The notes beneath the pieces were generated by a model. It made no database searches, was not told the origin of the DNA, and saw only the letters and a program-made list of their open reading frames with translations. A DNA stretch of 64,000 nucleotides from positions 72,348,850 through 72,412,849 of the forward strand of contig CM075724.1 in the NCBI GenBank assembly GCA_037974335.1, in the 5' to 3' direction. This stretch comes from Prionace glauca (lineage: Eukaryota; Chordata; Chondrichthyes; Carcharhiniformes; Carcharhinidae). The position numbers and the translations under genes were made by a program. Of this stretch, positions 1-12,095 are shown piece by piece (positions within the stretch are counted from its first letter, which is position 1; every line of letters begins with the position of its first letter).

Positions 1-618
1 TAGAGAGAGCAGTTAACAATACATGTAGTATTCTGGACTTTATCAATAGGGGCATTGAGTACAAGAACAAGGGGGTTATGCTGAATTTATACAAGATATT
101 AATTAAACCTCATCTGGAATATCATGAACTATAGAAAAGATGTAACAACATTGAGAGAATTCCAAAGGGATTTGCCAGAATGATTCTAGGGATGAAAGCT
201 TCAGTTATGATGACAGGTTGCATAGGTTGGAGAGAAGAAGCTAAGAGGAGATTTGATAGCGATGTTTCAGATCATGATGGGGCTGGACAGAGTAGGTAGA
301 GAGAAATTGTTCCCACTTACAAAAGGATCAAGAAAGAGAGAACGCAGATTTAAAGTGATTTCCAAAAGAAGCAAATGTGATGTATGAGAAAACACTTCTT
401 CACACTGAGTGATTTGGGTCTGGAAGTGTGGTGGAGGCAAGTTCAACTGAGATATTCAAGAGGACCTTAGATGATTATTTGATTAGAAAACATATGCAAG
501 ATTATGGAAAAAATGCAGAAGAATGGCACCGAGTCATGACGCTTGTTTGAAGAGCTGGTGCAGGTATGATGGGCCTATTAATCTCCTTGTGCACTGCAAC
601 TATTCTATGATTCTGTGA
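1..618 (+). mobile_element. Old CR1-like LINE, 3' end
   Basis: The left edge opens inside the C-terminal part of a CR1-type ORF2. A decayed stretch reads IEYKNKGVMLNLYKILIKPH, the region after the reverse transcriptase that normally reads SREVMLQLYRTLVRPHLEY. Further on, remnants of the RRLRGDL, FFT and W..LP blocks can be followed in shifting frames. The element ends with ATTCTATGATTCTGTG at 602-617, which matches the 8-bp terminal repeat typical of CR1. It is broken in every frame. Bases 1-128 recur at 925-1052. Confidence 0.7.
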
Positions 619-795
619 TATGTTTGATTTTGCCTAGACAAGTTTTTTTTCCCTGGAGTTTTGAAGCTGAATTTAAATTTTCAAATTTGTATTCTGCAGA
701 CCGCAGATACTGAGATTACAGAGCCACTCCTTTATCGCACTGCCCTTATCGCACTACAGTGCTGGATGGGCCATTACTCTTTTGAATAACAAACA

Positions 796-1052
796 AAGCA
801 GTGTGAGATGATGAATTATGGTAGGAAGAACATGAACACACAAGCTAAAACAGTTGTTAAGGGGTTGCCAGAGCAGAAGGACCTAGGTTTAGATGTGCAT
901 AATTCAATGAAAATGGTAGGAAGGTAGAGAGAGCAGTTAACAATACATGTAGTATTCTGGACTTCATCAATAGGGGCATAGAGTACAAGAACAAGGGGGT
1001 TATGCTGAATTTATACAAGATATTAATTAAACCTCATCTGGAATATCATGAA
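796..1052 (+). mobile_element. CR1-like LINE fragment sharing 128 bp with the left edge
   Basis: The sequence encodes the CR1 block between the RT active site and the C-terminal region (CEMMNYGRKN, then QKDLGLDVHNS). It runs into a 128-bp stretch (925-1052) that matches 1-128 with about two differences, then stops abruptly. It looks like a second, upstream part of the same old element, brought here by a local duplication or by a rearrangement. No intact ORF. Confidence 0.6.
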
Positions 1053-1715
1053 TATCACTCTTGAAGTAAACTATTTGTTCTAGTTACTGTCAGAAGTGTA
1101 GCTACTGTGTAATTATCTCACAGTGAGTTGGAGTGTTGATTAACAGAAAGGCAGGAATGATTAGCAAACAGCCTGAGATGGAACACTCTTACACAATCCA
1201 CATAGCAGTCAGTAGACCCTGTGTGCAAAATTACCAGAAAGTGCCCCGAGCTCACAGTTCAGAGGTCATCTGCTATCAAACACGGGTAAAGAAACCACCT
1301 CCTCTCAGAAACAGGAAGCTGACACTTCCTGCAGATAAGCAGTCCTGTGATAAAGATTACTATGAGGTGAGGTGCTTTCAGACTGTGTGTCAACATTGTC
1401 ATGTGCTAACTCTCTCCTGACTGTTAAAATGTGGAAGGATTCACAAGGCCAGTAACAATCTGACAGGCCTGGAGGAGTTACTCCTTCCACAGGAGGAACC
1501 ATCTTTATAATCAGTTAATAAGATGGTTAGTCATCGAACACAAGAGGGTGTGCTTGTCTCCCTCAGGCCCTCTGAGATGTACACCCAGTGAATTCAGGCA
1601 TCCTGCACAATGTTAACTCCATTCCCCAATTGCAATTTTCCAGGACTCTCTGGAGTGAGGTTTGAACCCTCAACCCTCTGATTCCGAGACAAGAAAAATA
1701 ATAAGGAGACATAGA
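1053..1715. other. No recognised feature
   Basis: A stretch with short open frames only. I see no domain, no splice-flanked exon and no repeat family that I recognise. A 37-bp segment around 1125-1160 (containing TTAACAGAAAGGCAGGAATG) recurs with a few changes near 2777-2810. Confidence 0.5.
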
Positions 1716-2396
1716 TTAACATAGAACATTACAGCACAAAGAGGCCCTTCGGCCCTCGAGTTGCGCCGATCACATCAACCCCACCAATCTATAGACCTAT
1801 CTATAACCCCCAATCCCATTAAACCCCATATACTCATCCAGAAGTCTTTTAAAAGACCCCAGCGAGTTCGCCTCCACCACCGACGACGGCAGCCGATTCC
1901 ATTCACTCACCACCCTCTGAGTGAAAAACTTACCCCTAACATCACCTCTGTACTTCCCTCCCCGCACCTTAAATCTGTGACCTCTCGTAGCGACCATTTC
2001 AACCCGGGGAAATAGCCTCTGAGAGTCCACCCTATCTATTCCTCTCAACATTTTATAAACTTCTGTCAGGTCGCCTCTCAACCTTCGCCTCTCCAGGGAA
2101 AAGAGTCCCAGCTCCCTCAACCTATCTTCATAAGGCATGCCTCCCAGTCCAGGCAACATCCTTGTAAATCTCCTCTGCACCCTTTCAATAGCTTCTACGT
2201 CTTTCCTATAGTGAGGCGACCAGAACTGCGCACAGTACTCCAAATGAGGCCTGACGAGGGTCCTGTAAAGTTGCAGCATTACCTCCCGACTCCTAAACTC
2301 AATCCCTCGATTAATGAAGGCCAGTACACCATACGCCTTCTTGACCACCTCCTCCACCTGCGAGGCCGATTTAAGAGTCCTGTGAACCCGGACCCG
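1716..2396 (-). mobile_element. CR1-A LINE, 5'-truncated 3' end
   Basis: This is the last ~190 codons of a CR1-type ORF2, still open from 2357 to 1797. It reads KAYGVLAFINRGIEF, then QRRFTRMLPGLGGM, FFTQRVVSEWNRLP and a terminal GIGGYR. The 3'UTR is short (TAGGTCTATAGATTGG...) and ends in a TTCTATG-type tail seen on the plus strand as CATAGAACATTACAGC. The intact frame marks it as a young copy. The 5' truncation lies between the RT core and the C-terminal region, as is usual for LINEs. Confidence 0.9.
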
Positions 2397-2862
2397 GAGA
2401 CAACAGGTTCATTCCTGCAGCAATAGCTATTCAAGAAGCAGACACAGTCAGAACTCGGCATGATTGCTGCTTCCTTGCCCTCCACTAAATGGGAAACATC
2501 AGCTGCCAACACTTCCATCCTCTCCCATTGACATCTCTCTCTCGACCTACCACCCAGAACTTCACCAGAAGCCATGCTTTTGGCAGACCAGTTGCTCTGA
2601 ATCATTCGCCATGGTGAGACACCACGGCAAACAATCACCCACTTGCCATTTTCATATGTGCATTACATTATGTGAGGGACCTCACCCCTCCTTCAGGATG
2701 GTGTCATTAAATATTTGAGTAACTACAGGTGCTGAGGTTTCATCAGCTATTGGCAAGGTAGAGTAGTATAAGGGAATGAGTTGGGGTGCAGGTTAACAGA
2801 AAGGCAGGAATGAAAAAATGAATTTGAATGAATAACAGTTGGAATATCTACATGGATTTTAA
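2397..2862. other. No recognised feature
   Basis: Nothing coding or repetitive is recognisable here apart from the short segment shared with ~1128-1160. Open frames are short and look like chance. Confidence 0.5.
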
Positions 2863-3096
2863 AGGCATTTAAGTCCACCTTGTTGACCAGCAAGGGGCAT
2901 GCATGCGGCAGGTTGTGCTTTTAGGCTGATTGATTGGGTAACAAATTGTCCCTATATTGGACCTCCCTGATCCTCGCACATTAGGCGTAGACTAAAATCA
3001 TGAATAGGTCACTGAGACAATGGGACGGCGGCGCGGGCTCGTTGGGCCGAAGGGCCTGTTTCCCGTGCTGTGTTGTTCTTTGTTCTTTGTTCTTTA
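2863..3096 (+). mobile_element. CR1-C 3'UTR copy with internal deletion
   Basis: The piece begins with AGGCATTTAAGTCCACCTTG and ends in a TTCTTTG tail. It matches the 3'UTR of the CR1-C element at 47433-47890 almost base for base, except that 224 bp (47488-47711 of the longer copy) are missing. The deletion joins two TGTG tetramers and leaves one. The missing part includes the SINE-like core. No coding capacity. Confidence 0.8.
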
Positions 3097-3514
3097 TGGA
3101 ATCCAAGTAGTAACACAAATAGGTGCAAGGTTTCAGTGATGGATGTGGTAGAGAGACAAAGAATTGCAGTAAAATGTAGCCAAAACTTCCTTCTAAATCA
3201 CAAATAAAATAGAGACAGAGAGCACACAAAATTAATTCACCCCATGTTTGTTGTAAGTAGGCTGCAAATGATACCAAACTACAGTCTACCCACTTATTTC
3301 CATTATTGAGCCTTTATAACATATGTTATTTAGCCTTATCTCCATTTCTTTGCAGCTGACCTCTGAGGAGTTAAAAAAAAACAATTGTTCCATATAGGCC
3401 ATCCTATTTAAAGGCACAGTTCCCATCAGAGCTAGGTTTCAGCAAAAAACTGCATTTGTTGGATAATTGTTATTGGCCAAGGCAGAGAAGCCTTGTCATA
3501 GCAAGAGAAGGAGA
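3097..3514. other. No recognised feature
   Basis: AT-rich sequence between repeats with no exon or repeat that I can name. Confidence 0.45.
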
Positions 3515-3938
3515 GATCTTTGATTTGATTTAAATTGATTCATTGTCACATGTATTAGCACACTGTGAAAAATATTGTTTCTTGTGTGTTATACAGACAA
3601 AGCATACCATTCATAGAGAAGGAAGCAAGACAGTGCAAAAGGTACAGTTAACAGTTTTGGCTAGGGATAGAGAGACATCAACCTAATGCAGGATAGGTCC
3701 ATTCAAAAGTCTGATGGCAGCAGGGAAGAAGCTATTCTTGTATCAGTTGATACGTGACCTCAGGCTTTTGTTTCTTGTTTCCAACGGAAGAAGATGGAAG
3801 AGAGAATGTCTGGGATATGTGGGGTACTTCATTATGTTAGCTGCTTTGCCGAGGCAATGGGAAGTTAGATAAAGTCAGTGGATGGGATGCTGGTTTGTGT
3901 GATGGATTGGCCTACATTCACGACCTTTTAGCTTCTTA
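3515..3938 (-). mobile_element. Rex1/Babar-type LINE, 3'UTR half
   Basis: On the plus strand it opens with a GATTTGATTT run followed by a CATTGTCACATGTATTAGCA-type block, then CATTCAAAAGTCTGATGGCA. I recognise this from memory as a common fish repeat forming the 3' noncoding end of a Rex1-type LINE. It stops at CATTCACGACCTTTTAGCTTCTT, and the same element resumes at 7937 (GTGGTCTTGGGCAGAGCAGG). The two halves were therefore parted by the ~4-kb nested insertion between them. Confidence 0.65.
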
Positions 3939-4082
3939 GAACCATAGAACATTACAGCACAGAAACAGGCCTTTTGGCTCTTCTTGGCTGTGCTGAACCA
4001 TTTTTCTGCCTAGTCCCACTAACCTGCGCCTGGACCATATCCCTCCACATCCCTCTCATCCATGTACCTGTCCAAGTTTTTA
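3939..4082 (-). mobile_element. CR1-D LINE, 3' tip (first half)
   Basis: Plus-strand TAGAACCATAGAACATTACAGC marks the 3' tail, followed by the same text as the D copies at 27427 and 35345 (AAACAGGCCTTTTGGC, then CCTGTCCAAGTTTTT). It breaks off at GTCCAAGTTTTT and resumes at 7563 (CTTAAATGTTAAGTGAGCC), exactly where the other copies are continuous. It therefore inserted into Rex1 and was later split by CR1-A. Confidence 0.8.
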
Positions 4083-7000
4083 GAATATAGAACATAGAAC
4101 ACTACAGCACAAACAGGCCCTTCGGCCCACAAGTTGCGCTGATCACATCAATACCTACCAATTCATAAACGTATCTATAACCCCCAATCCCATTAAATCC
4201 CATATACTCATCCAGAAGTCTTTTAAAAGACCCCAGCGAGTTTGCCTCCACCACCACTGATGGCAGCCGATTCCATTCACTCACCACCCTCTGAGTGAAA
4301 ATCTTACCCCTAACATCACTTCTGTACTTGCCTCCCCGCACCTTAAATCTGTGTCCTCTCGTAGCGACCATTGCAACCCGGGGAAATAGCCCCTGAGAAT
4401 CCACCCTATCAATTCCTCTCAACATTTTATAAATCTCTATCAGGTCGCCTCTCAACCTTCGTCTCTCCAGGGAGAAGAGTCCCAGCTCCCTCAACCTATC
4501 TTCATAAGGCATACCTCCCAATCCAGGCAACATCCTTGTAAATCTCCTCTGTACCCTTTCAATAGCTTCTACGTCCTTCCTATAGTAAGGCGACTAGAAC
4601 TGCGCACAGTACTCCAAGTGAGGCCTGACAAGGGTCTTATAAAGTAGCAGTATTACCTCCTGATTCCTAAACTCAATCCCTCGATTAATGAAGGCCAGTA
4701 CGCCATACGCCTTCTTAACCACATCCTCCACCTGCGAGGCCGATTTAAGAGTCCTGTGGACCCGGACCCCAAGATCCTTCTGCTCTTCAACACTGCTAAG
4801 ACTCCTGCCCTTGATAGTGTACTCGTTCATCCCATTGGTCTTGCCAAAATGGACGACTACACATTTATCCGCGTTGAAGTCCATCTGCCACTTCTCCACC
4901 CAGTCCTGCATCCTATTTATGTCCTGCTGCAACTTCTGACATCCTTCCAGACCATCCACAACACCTTCGTGTCATCGGCGAACTTACTAACCCATCCCTC
5001 CACTTCCTCATCGAGGTCATTTATGAAAATGACAAACAGCAAGGATCCCTGGGGCACTCCACTGGTGACTGACCTCCATGCAGAAAAAGACCCATCCACA
5101 ACCACTCTCTGCCTTCTGCAGGCAAGCCAGTTCTGGATCCACAAGGCCAAAGCCCCTTGGATCCCATGCCCTCTCACCTTCTCAAGAAGTCTTGATTGGG
5201 GGATCTTATCAAATGCCTTGCTGAAGTCCATGTACACCACATCAACTGCACTTCCTTCGTCAATGTGTTCAGTCACATTTTCGAAGAACTCTACTAGGCT
5301 CGTAAGGCACGACCTGCCCTTGACAAAACCATGCTGACTATTTCTGATCATGCCAAACCTCTCCAAATGCTCATAAATCTTGTCCCTCAGAAGCCTCTCC
5401 ATCAGCTTACCAATCACTGAGGTCAGACTCATCGGTTAGTAATTTCCCGGGCTATCTCTGTTCCCTTTCTTGAAAATAGGAACCACATCCGCAATCCTCC
5501 AATCGTCCGGAACCTCTCCCGTCTCCATTGACGATGCAAAGGTCATCACCAGGGGCTCTGCAATCACCTCCCTCGCCTCCCACAGTATCCTGGGGTACAT
5601 CCCATCTGATCCTGGCGACTTATCTATCTTGACAGAATTCAAAAGTTCCAACATATCCTCTTCCTTAATATCCACATACTCAATCCTTTTCATTTGCTGC
5701 AAACCTGTAGCAAAATCTCCCAGATCAGTTTCCACCGTGAATACTGAGGCAAAGTACTCATTAAGCACCTCTGCCATTTCTTCTGGTTCCACACAGACCT
5801 TTCCCCCTTCACCTTTTATAGGTCCTTTCCCTTCTCTTCTCATCCTTTTACTTTTCACATATTCATAGATGGCCTTGGGATTCTCCTTAATCTTACCCGC
5901 CAAGGTCTTCTCATGACCCCTTCTGGCTCTCTTAATTTGCCTTTTAAGCTCCTTTCTACAATCCTTATACTCCTCTAGATCCTTAACATCTCCTAGCTCC
6001 CTGAACCTTTTGTACACCTTCCTTTTCCTCCTGACTAGGTTCACCACAGCCTCCATGCACCACGGTTCCCGCGACCTACCAAAAAGTCCTTGTCTCATCG
6101 GAACGTTGTCGTGCATAACTCCAGACAAACATTCCTTGAATATCCGCCACCTTCCTTCGGTACTTTTCCCCAAGAACACCTCCTTCCAGTTTATTTGTCC
6201 AATTAACTTCCTGACGTCTTCGTATTTCCCCTTACTCCAGACAAACACCTTCCTAGCCTGCCTGATCCTATCTCGTTCCAATGCAATTGGAGATAGAATT
6301 ATGATCACCATTCCCAAGATGCTCTCCTACTGAGAGATCCATCACCTGTCCTGGTTCATTCGCCAGTACCAGGTCAAGTACAGCCTCTCCTCTCGTAGGC
6401 TTATCCGCGTACTGTGTCAGGAAACCTTCCTGAACACACCTAACAAACTCTTCCCCATCCAAACCCCTTACCCTTGGGATATTCCAATCGATGTTTGGGA
6501 AATTAAAGTCTCCCATCACGACAACTCTGTTATTATTACATCTCTCTAGAATCTGTTTCCCTCAACTTCCCTGTCACTATTGGGCGGCCTATAGAATACA
6601 CCCAGCAAAGTTTTCAACCCTTTGCTGTTCCTAACTTCCACCCACAGAGATCTGTAGATAGTCCCTCCACAGCATCCTCCTTCTCTGCAGCCATGACACT
6701 GTCCCTGATCAACAGTGCCACTCCACCACCTCTTTTGCCTCCCTCCCTATCCTTCCTGAAGCATCTGAATCCTGGCACCTGAAATACCCAGTCCTGCCCC
6801 TGAGACATCCAAGTCTCCGTAATGGCCACTACATCACATTCCCAAGCAGCAATCCACGCCCTAAGCTCATCTACCTTATTTACTATACTCCTGGTGTTAA
6901 AATAGATACACTTCAGCCCCTCAGTCTGGGCATTTCCCTTCTCCACCCCCTGTCTAACCTCCCTCTCATACAGCTTGCAGTCCTTTCCTACCTGGGAGCT

Positions 7001-7562
7001 AACCTCCTCCGTCCCAGTCTCCCCTTCACAATTCCCTCCCCCCATCCTTTCTAGTTTACAGATCCCCCAGTAGCCTTAGCCAGTCTTCCCATCAAGATAT
7101 TAGTCCCCCTGGGATTCAAGTGCCACCCATCTTTACTGTACAGGTCACACCTGCCCCTAAAGAGGTCCCAATGATCTAGGAACCAAAATCCCTGCCCCCT
7201 GCTCCAGTCCCCCAGAGAGGGGATTAAGGGTTATGTGGAGAGGGCGAGAAAGTGGAACTGAGCCACGACAAATCAGCCATGATCTTATTGAATGGCGGGG
7301 CAGATGGGCTAGATGGCCTACTCCTGCTCCTATTTCTTATGTTCTTATGTTCTTATGTTCCATTCCTGCCCTCATTCTCCTGTGCCACAGGCAGCAATCC
7401 TGAGATTACTACCTTTGCTTTCCTCTTCCTCAGCTGCCTACCCAGTTACCTATAGTCCCTTTTCACGACTGCCTCCCTCTTCTTGCCTACATCAGCAGTA
7501 CCTCTATGCACTACAACCTCCGGTTCCTCACCCTCCCCCTTCAGGATATCTGGGACATTTCT
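4083..7562 (-). mobile_element. CR1-A LINE, nearly full length
   Basis: The longest A copy. Read on the minus strand it starts with noncoding or ORF1-like sequence (7562-7050) and passes into the endonuclease: CIYFNTRSIVNKVDELRAW and VAITETWM near 6900, then MMGDFNFPNIDWN near 6510 and GDHNSI near 6290. The linker and reverse transcriptase follow ([49 protein letters not shown]). It ends with the CR1 C-terminal block and a short TTCTATG tail. The RT catalytic FADD is present. A few frameshifts separate the open pieces (6317-5436, 5432-4917, 4959-4594, 4533-4102). It lies inside CR1-D, and a CR1-B end sits in its 5' part. Confidence 0.88.
7213..7358 (+). mobile_element. CR1-B 3' end inserted in CR1-A
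   Basis: This is a 146-bp, extremely 5'-truncated B copy: GAGAGGGGATTAAGGG, TGAGCCACGACAAATC, GAATGGCGGGGCAG, then the tail TTCTTATG repeated three times. It is oriented opposite to the A element that holds it. A-type sequence resumes right after the tail (CCATTCCTGCCCTC). It has no coding capacity beyond the last few codons. Confidence 0.85.
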
Positions 7563-7936
7563 TAAATGTTAAGTGAGCCTGCATTTACCACTTCATCTGG
7601 CAGCTCATTCCACACTCCCACACTGTCAGTGTGAAGAATCTCCTCCCCCCACCAATATTCCCTTTAAACTTTTCCCCCTTCACACTTAATCCATGTCCTC
7701 TAGTATTTTTGTCCCCGAGCCTCAGTGGAAAAAGCCTGCTTGCATTCATTGTATCTATGTCCATCATAAGTTTATACACCATTCTCCCCTCATTCTTCTG
7801 CGCTTTAGGGAATAAAGTCCTAACCTATTCAATCGTTCTCTGTAACTCAGGTTCTCAAGTCCAGTGACATCCTTGTAAACCTTGTCTGCACTCTTTTAAC
7901 CTCATTAATATCCTCCCTGTAATTAGGTGACCAAAA
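7563..7936 (-). mobile_element. CR1-D LINE, second half
   Basis: Continues the D copy begun at 3939. The minus strand encodes decayed CR1 C-terminal text, including MVYKLMMDIDTMNASRLFPL, and the upstream VKRVQTRFTRM. It ends at GGTGACCAAAAC, where Rex1 sequence resumes. It matches D copies at 27660-27955 and 35590-35890. Confidence 0.8.
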
Positions 7937-8800
7937 CTTGTGGTCTTGGGCAGAGCAGGAGCCACACCAAGCTAAGATGCAACCAGAAAGTATGCTTTCT
8001 GTGGTGCATGTGTAAAAGTTCTTGGAAGTTGTAACTGACATGCCAAATTTTTTTAGTCTTCTGAGAAATTAGAGGCATTGGTGAACTTTCTTAACTATAG
8101 TGTCAGCATGGGAGCACCAGAACAGGTTGTTGGTGATCTGGACACCTAAAAACTTGAAGCTCTCGACCCTTTCTACTTTGTCTCTGTTGATATAGACAGG
8201 GGCATATTCTCTATGCTTCCTGAAGTCGATGACAATCTCCTTTGTTTTGTTGACATTGAAGGAGAGATTATTATTGATACACCAGTTCACTAGATTCTCT
8301 ACCTCATTCCTGTACTGTGCCTTGTCATTGTTTGAGAACCAACCCACTACAATGGTGTTGTCAGCAAACTTGAAAATCAAGTTGAAGGGGAATTTGGCCA
8401 CACAGTCATAGGTGAATAAGGAATATAGTAGAGGGCTACAACAAAACCTTGTGGGGCATCGGAGTTGGATGATCATGGACGAGGTGTTGTTGTCTATCCT
8501 TACTAACTGTGGTCTGTGGGTTAGGAAGTTCAAGATCCAGTCACAGTGGGAGAAGCCGAGCCCCAGATTTCCAAGATTTCCTAATACTGCCTGGAATTCA
8601 CTCCACTGAGAGGTTGAAGCAAAGCAGGAGATCATATTCCTGGTGAAGGTGGGCACCATAGTGAACCTGAGTGGGTGTATATAGTGAGGGTGTTCAATAC
8701 CCAGGGCATGGCAGAAGAGCCAGAAGAAGTTTAATGATCTCACCCAGGTAGTCAAAGTCAGTGAAGCTTCTATATATATCATATTTCGGTTCCACCACTT
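7937..8800 (-). mobile_element. Rex1/Babar-type LINE, reverse transcriptase half
   Basis: The minus strand encodes a decayed RT: SPLLYSLFTYDCVAKFPFN, FKFADNTIVVG, NNNLSFNVNKTKEIVIDF, YINRDKVERVESFKFLGVQI and HADTIVKKVHQCL. This wording is typical of Rex1/Babar LINEs and unlike the CR1 families here. The catalytic FADD reads FADN, so the second aspartate is lost. It is open for 247 codons overall but out of register at its 5' end. Confidence 0.8.
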
Positions 8801-10555
8801 CACACTTCTCAATGCACCATAAACCCATCATTCAACCACGTTCTCACACTCAGGATTCACCCCTAACATCCCAACACTACACCTAATCCCTGAACACTCT
8901 TGTCACATACCAAAATGACACATATCTACAAGTGCCTGCACACACCTACAACTCTTCAGCTGTAGAGGCATCACTCAAGAACAATGACTCGTCATCATGA
9001 CATTCTGCCCTGTCTTTTGTTGGAAAAGCTGGCGCAGACCAGGAGGGAAAGCTAAAGGAGGACCGGGTTGCCTGGTGTGCCGTGGAGTAGATGATCCTGT
9101 GGATCAAGGCAGCAGTGGTACAGAGTCAGTGGGACACTGCACCCTCAAGGCCTTCAAGGAAGATAGTTACTGATTGCATTATGTACTCTCTCCACACACT
9201 CCTCACCCTCATCCTGAAATGTGCTTTGAAATGGAAACTGTAGATGAGGTGACTATGTACCTCTCGATTTCCTCCAAACTCTATTCACTCACCCATTCCC
9301 AGCCAAATGCATTTCGAACATGCAACCTGATCAGCCCTACAGGAGCACATCAAATGACAAGAGGCAGGAGCTAGTTTTAAAGAATAAGCTTGGCCATTCA
9401 GCCACCTAACCTCCAGCACAGATACGAGCACAATGTGTATTTCAGAAGCTGGTATCAATTCCAGGTCAGTCACTGGGAATTGACAAGATTAGCCTACATG
9501 TTACCTCTCTGGAGAGTGAAGAGTCGGAGTAGTTGGCCTGAAGGCAATTCAAATAAACACCTTACTGCAGCAGCTTATAGATAAACATAGATGAACACAC
9601 AAAGATACCTGGTACAGTGATAGCCATCAGTCACTGGTCAGGATTGTGAAGGAGTTCAGTTCCATCATAGCTCAGTCCTGAGTGAGAGTGTGGTCCTCGG
9701 TTTAGTGCACTGAGCAGTGTGAGAGTTGGATGGTGGGTATCTCACCTGGACCACCATCTCTACAAGGATCCTGCATTGGAAGTGGAGGAAGATTGGCACT
9801 CTCTATGATCTTTCCCCAGTTAGAAAAGGTAAGGGAGGAGAAGATGACCCACGATGAAAGGTGGAACATTCGAGATAACAAACCACTCGGTTTGGTATCA
9901 AAAGAGTCCAGCAGCAGGTGGGCTCTACTGTGAACCTTGTGTCGAAGGCTAGGTTCAAAGTTCAGGAGGAACACAATCACCTCATATGTTTTCAAAGCAG
10001 CTAAGATTGCTGAAGGGCTGTCAATCCCCAGCCACGGCTTCAACATGCACCTTAATCGCTTGGTTGGGGTGAGTGTCGATCTTCACTCCATGATGTTTTT
10101 GTGATTTTCATGTTTGGGGCAGCAGGAGTAGCAGAGGCAGCCACTCCTGTGAAGGTCGTCATAAACCCCACATCATGAAACGTTGTGGACAACAAACACA
10201 CCAACATTTCAAGCCTAATGTTACTAATCTTCATCTGTAGAGAAACGTACTGAAAGGGAGCATGGTCAGCATTCAAAGTCAAGCTGGGGGTGCTGGGGTG
10301 AAGTCAGGGGAGAGGGGGTCGTTGTTGTGCTGCAGGGGTGCAATTTCCAGTGGTACCAATGTTTCTGGCAGTGACTTTCTTTGTAGTGAGGGTGCACAAT
10401 ATGTTTTCTTTACCTGGGAGAGGTTAGAACCATTCACTTACAGTTGATGGGCTTAAATTAAATGTTATCATGCAGCTGTCTTGGGCCAGGCACTGAGAGA
10501 TGACAGGGTTTTTTTGTGCAAGACCAAAGACAGCTTTCAGGGAAATACACACTCA
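8801..10555. other. Long stretch with no recognised feature
   Basis: About 1.75 kb without a repeat or exon that I recognise. The longest open frame (10046-9702, minus, 114 codons) has no motif I know and no splice-flanked structure. It could be unique intergenic DNA or a repeat too old to read by eye. Confidence 0.45.
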
Positions 10556-12095
10556 TAGAAACATAGAAAAACTACAGCACAAACAGGCCCTTCGGCCCAC
10601 AAGTTGCGTCAATCATATCCCTACCTACTAGGCTTAGCTATAACCCTCAATTCTATTAAGTCCCATGTACTCATCCAGAAGTCTCTTAAAAGACCCTATC
10701 AAATTTGCCTCCACCACCATCGTCAGCAGCCGATTCCACTCACCCACCACCCTCTGAGTGAAAAACTTACCCCTGACATCTCGTCTGTACCTACTCCCCC
10801 GCACCTTAAACCTGTGTCCTCTCGTAGCAACCATTTCAGCCCTGGGAAAATGCCTCTGAGATGAGCCTTTGTCTCTCCAAGGAAAAAAGACCGAGTTCCC
10901 TCAACATATCCTCATAGGACATGCCACCCAATCCAGGCCACATCCTTGTAAATCTCCTCTGCACCCTTTCAATAGCTGCCACACCCCTCATGTAATGAGG
11001 TGACCAGAACTGAGCACAGTACTCCAAGGGGAATCTGACCAGGGTCTTATAAAGCTGCAGCATTATCTCCCGACTCTTAAACTCAATCCTTTGATTGATG
11101 AGGGCCAGTACACCATATGCCTTCTTAACCACATCCTCTACCGGCGAGGCCGATTTAAGAGTCCTTTGGACCCGGACCCCAAGGTCCTTCTGATCCTCTA
11201 CACTACTAAGAATCTTACCCTTGATATTATACTCCTTCATCCCATTTGACCTGCCAAAATGGACCACTACACATTTATCCGGGTTGACGTCCATCTGCCA
11301 CTTCTCCGCCCAGTTTTGCATCCTATCTGTGTCACGTTGCAACTTCTGACATCCCTCCAAACTATCCACAGCACCACCAACCTTTGTGTCATTGGCTAAC
11401 TTACCAACCCATCCCTCCACTTCCTCATCCAGGTCATTCATGAAAATTACAAACAGCAAGGGTCCCAGAATAGATCCCTGGGGCACTCCACTGGTGACTG
11501 ACTTCCATGCAGAAAAAGACCCATCTACAACCACTTATGTTTTATGTGGGCAAGCCAGTACTGGATCCACAAGGCAACAGCCCCTTGGATCCCATGCCCA
11601 CTTCTCACTTTCTCCAGAAGTCTTGCATGGGGGACCTTATCAAACGCCTTGCTGAAGTCCATATAAACCACATCTACCTCTCTTCCTTCATCAATATATG
11701 TAGTCACATTTTCAAAGAACTCAACCAGGCTCATAAGGCACGATCTGCCTTTGACAAAGCCATGCTGACTACTTTTGACCTTACTAAACTTCTCTAAATC
11801 TTCATAACTCAGGATCTTCTCCATCAGCTTACCGACCACTGAGGTCAGACTCACCGGTCGGTAATTTCCGGGCTATCCCTATTTCCTTTCTTGAAAGAGG
11901 AACCACATCCACAATCCTCCAATCCTCTGGAACTTCTTCCATCTTCATCGAAGTTGCAAAGATCATCGCCAGAGGCTCTGCAATCTCTTCCCTCACCTCC
12001 CACAGTAACCTGGGGTACATCCCAGCCGGTCTCAGCGGCTTATCTATCTTGACACTATTCAAAATTTCCAACACACCTTCTTTCTTAATGCCCAC
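10556..12095 (-). mobile_element. Older CR1-A-like LINE, 5'-truncated
   Basis: Colinear with CR1-A from the linker before the RT to the 3' tail, but clearly more diverged. Open pieces lie at 12095-11829 (KIDKPLRPAGMYPRLLWE), 11854-11525 ([21 protein letters not shown]), 11534-10836 (SGVPQGSILGP) and 10834-10634 (FFTQRVVGEWNRL). The RT active site reads KLANDTKV instead of KFADDTKV, so the first aspartate codon after the alanine is changed as well as the phenylalanine. The copy is dead at the catalytic level too. Confidence 0.85.

Noticed and set aside
9702-10046. 114-codon minus-strand frame as a host exon
   Set aside because: No recognisable motif, no splice or start context, and base composition like its surroundings.
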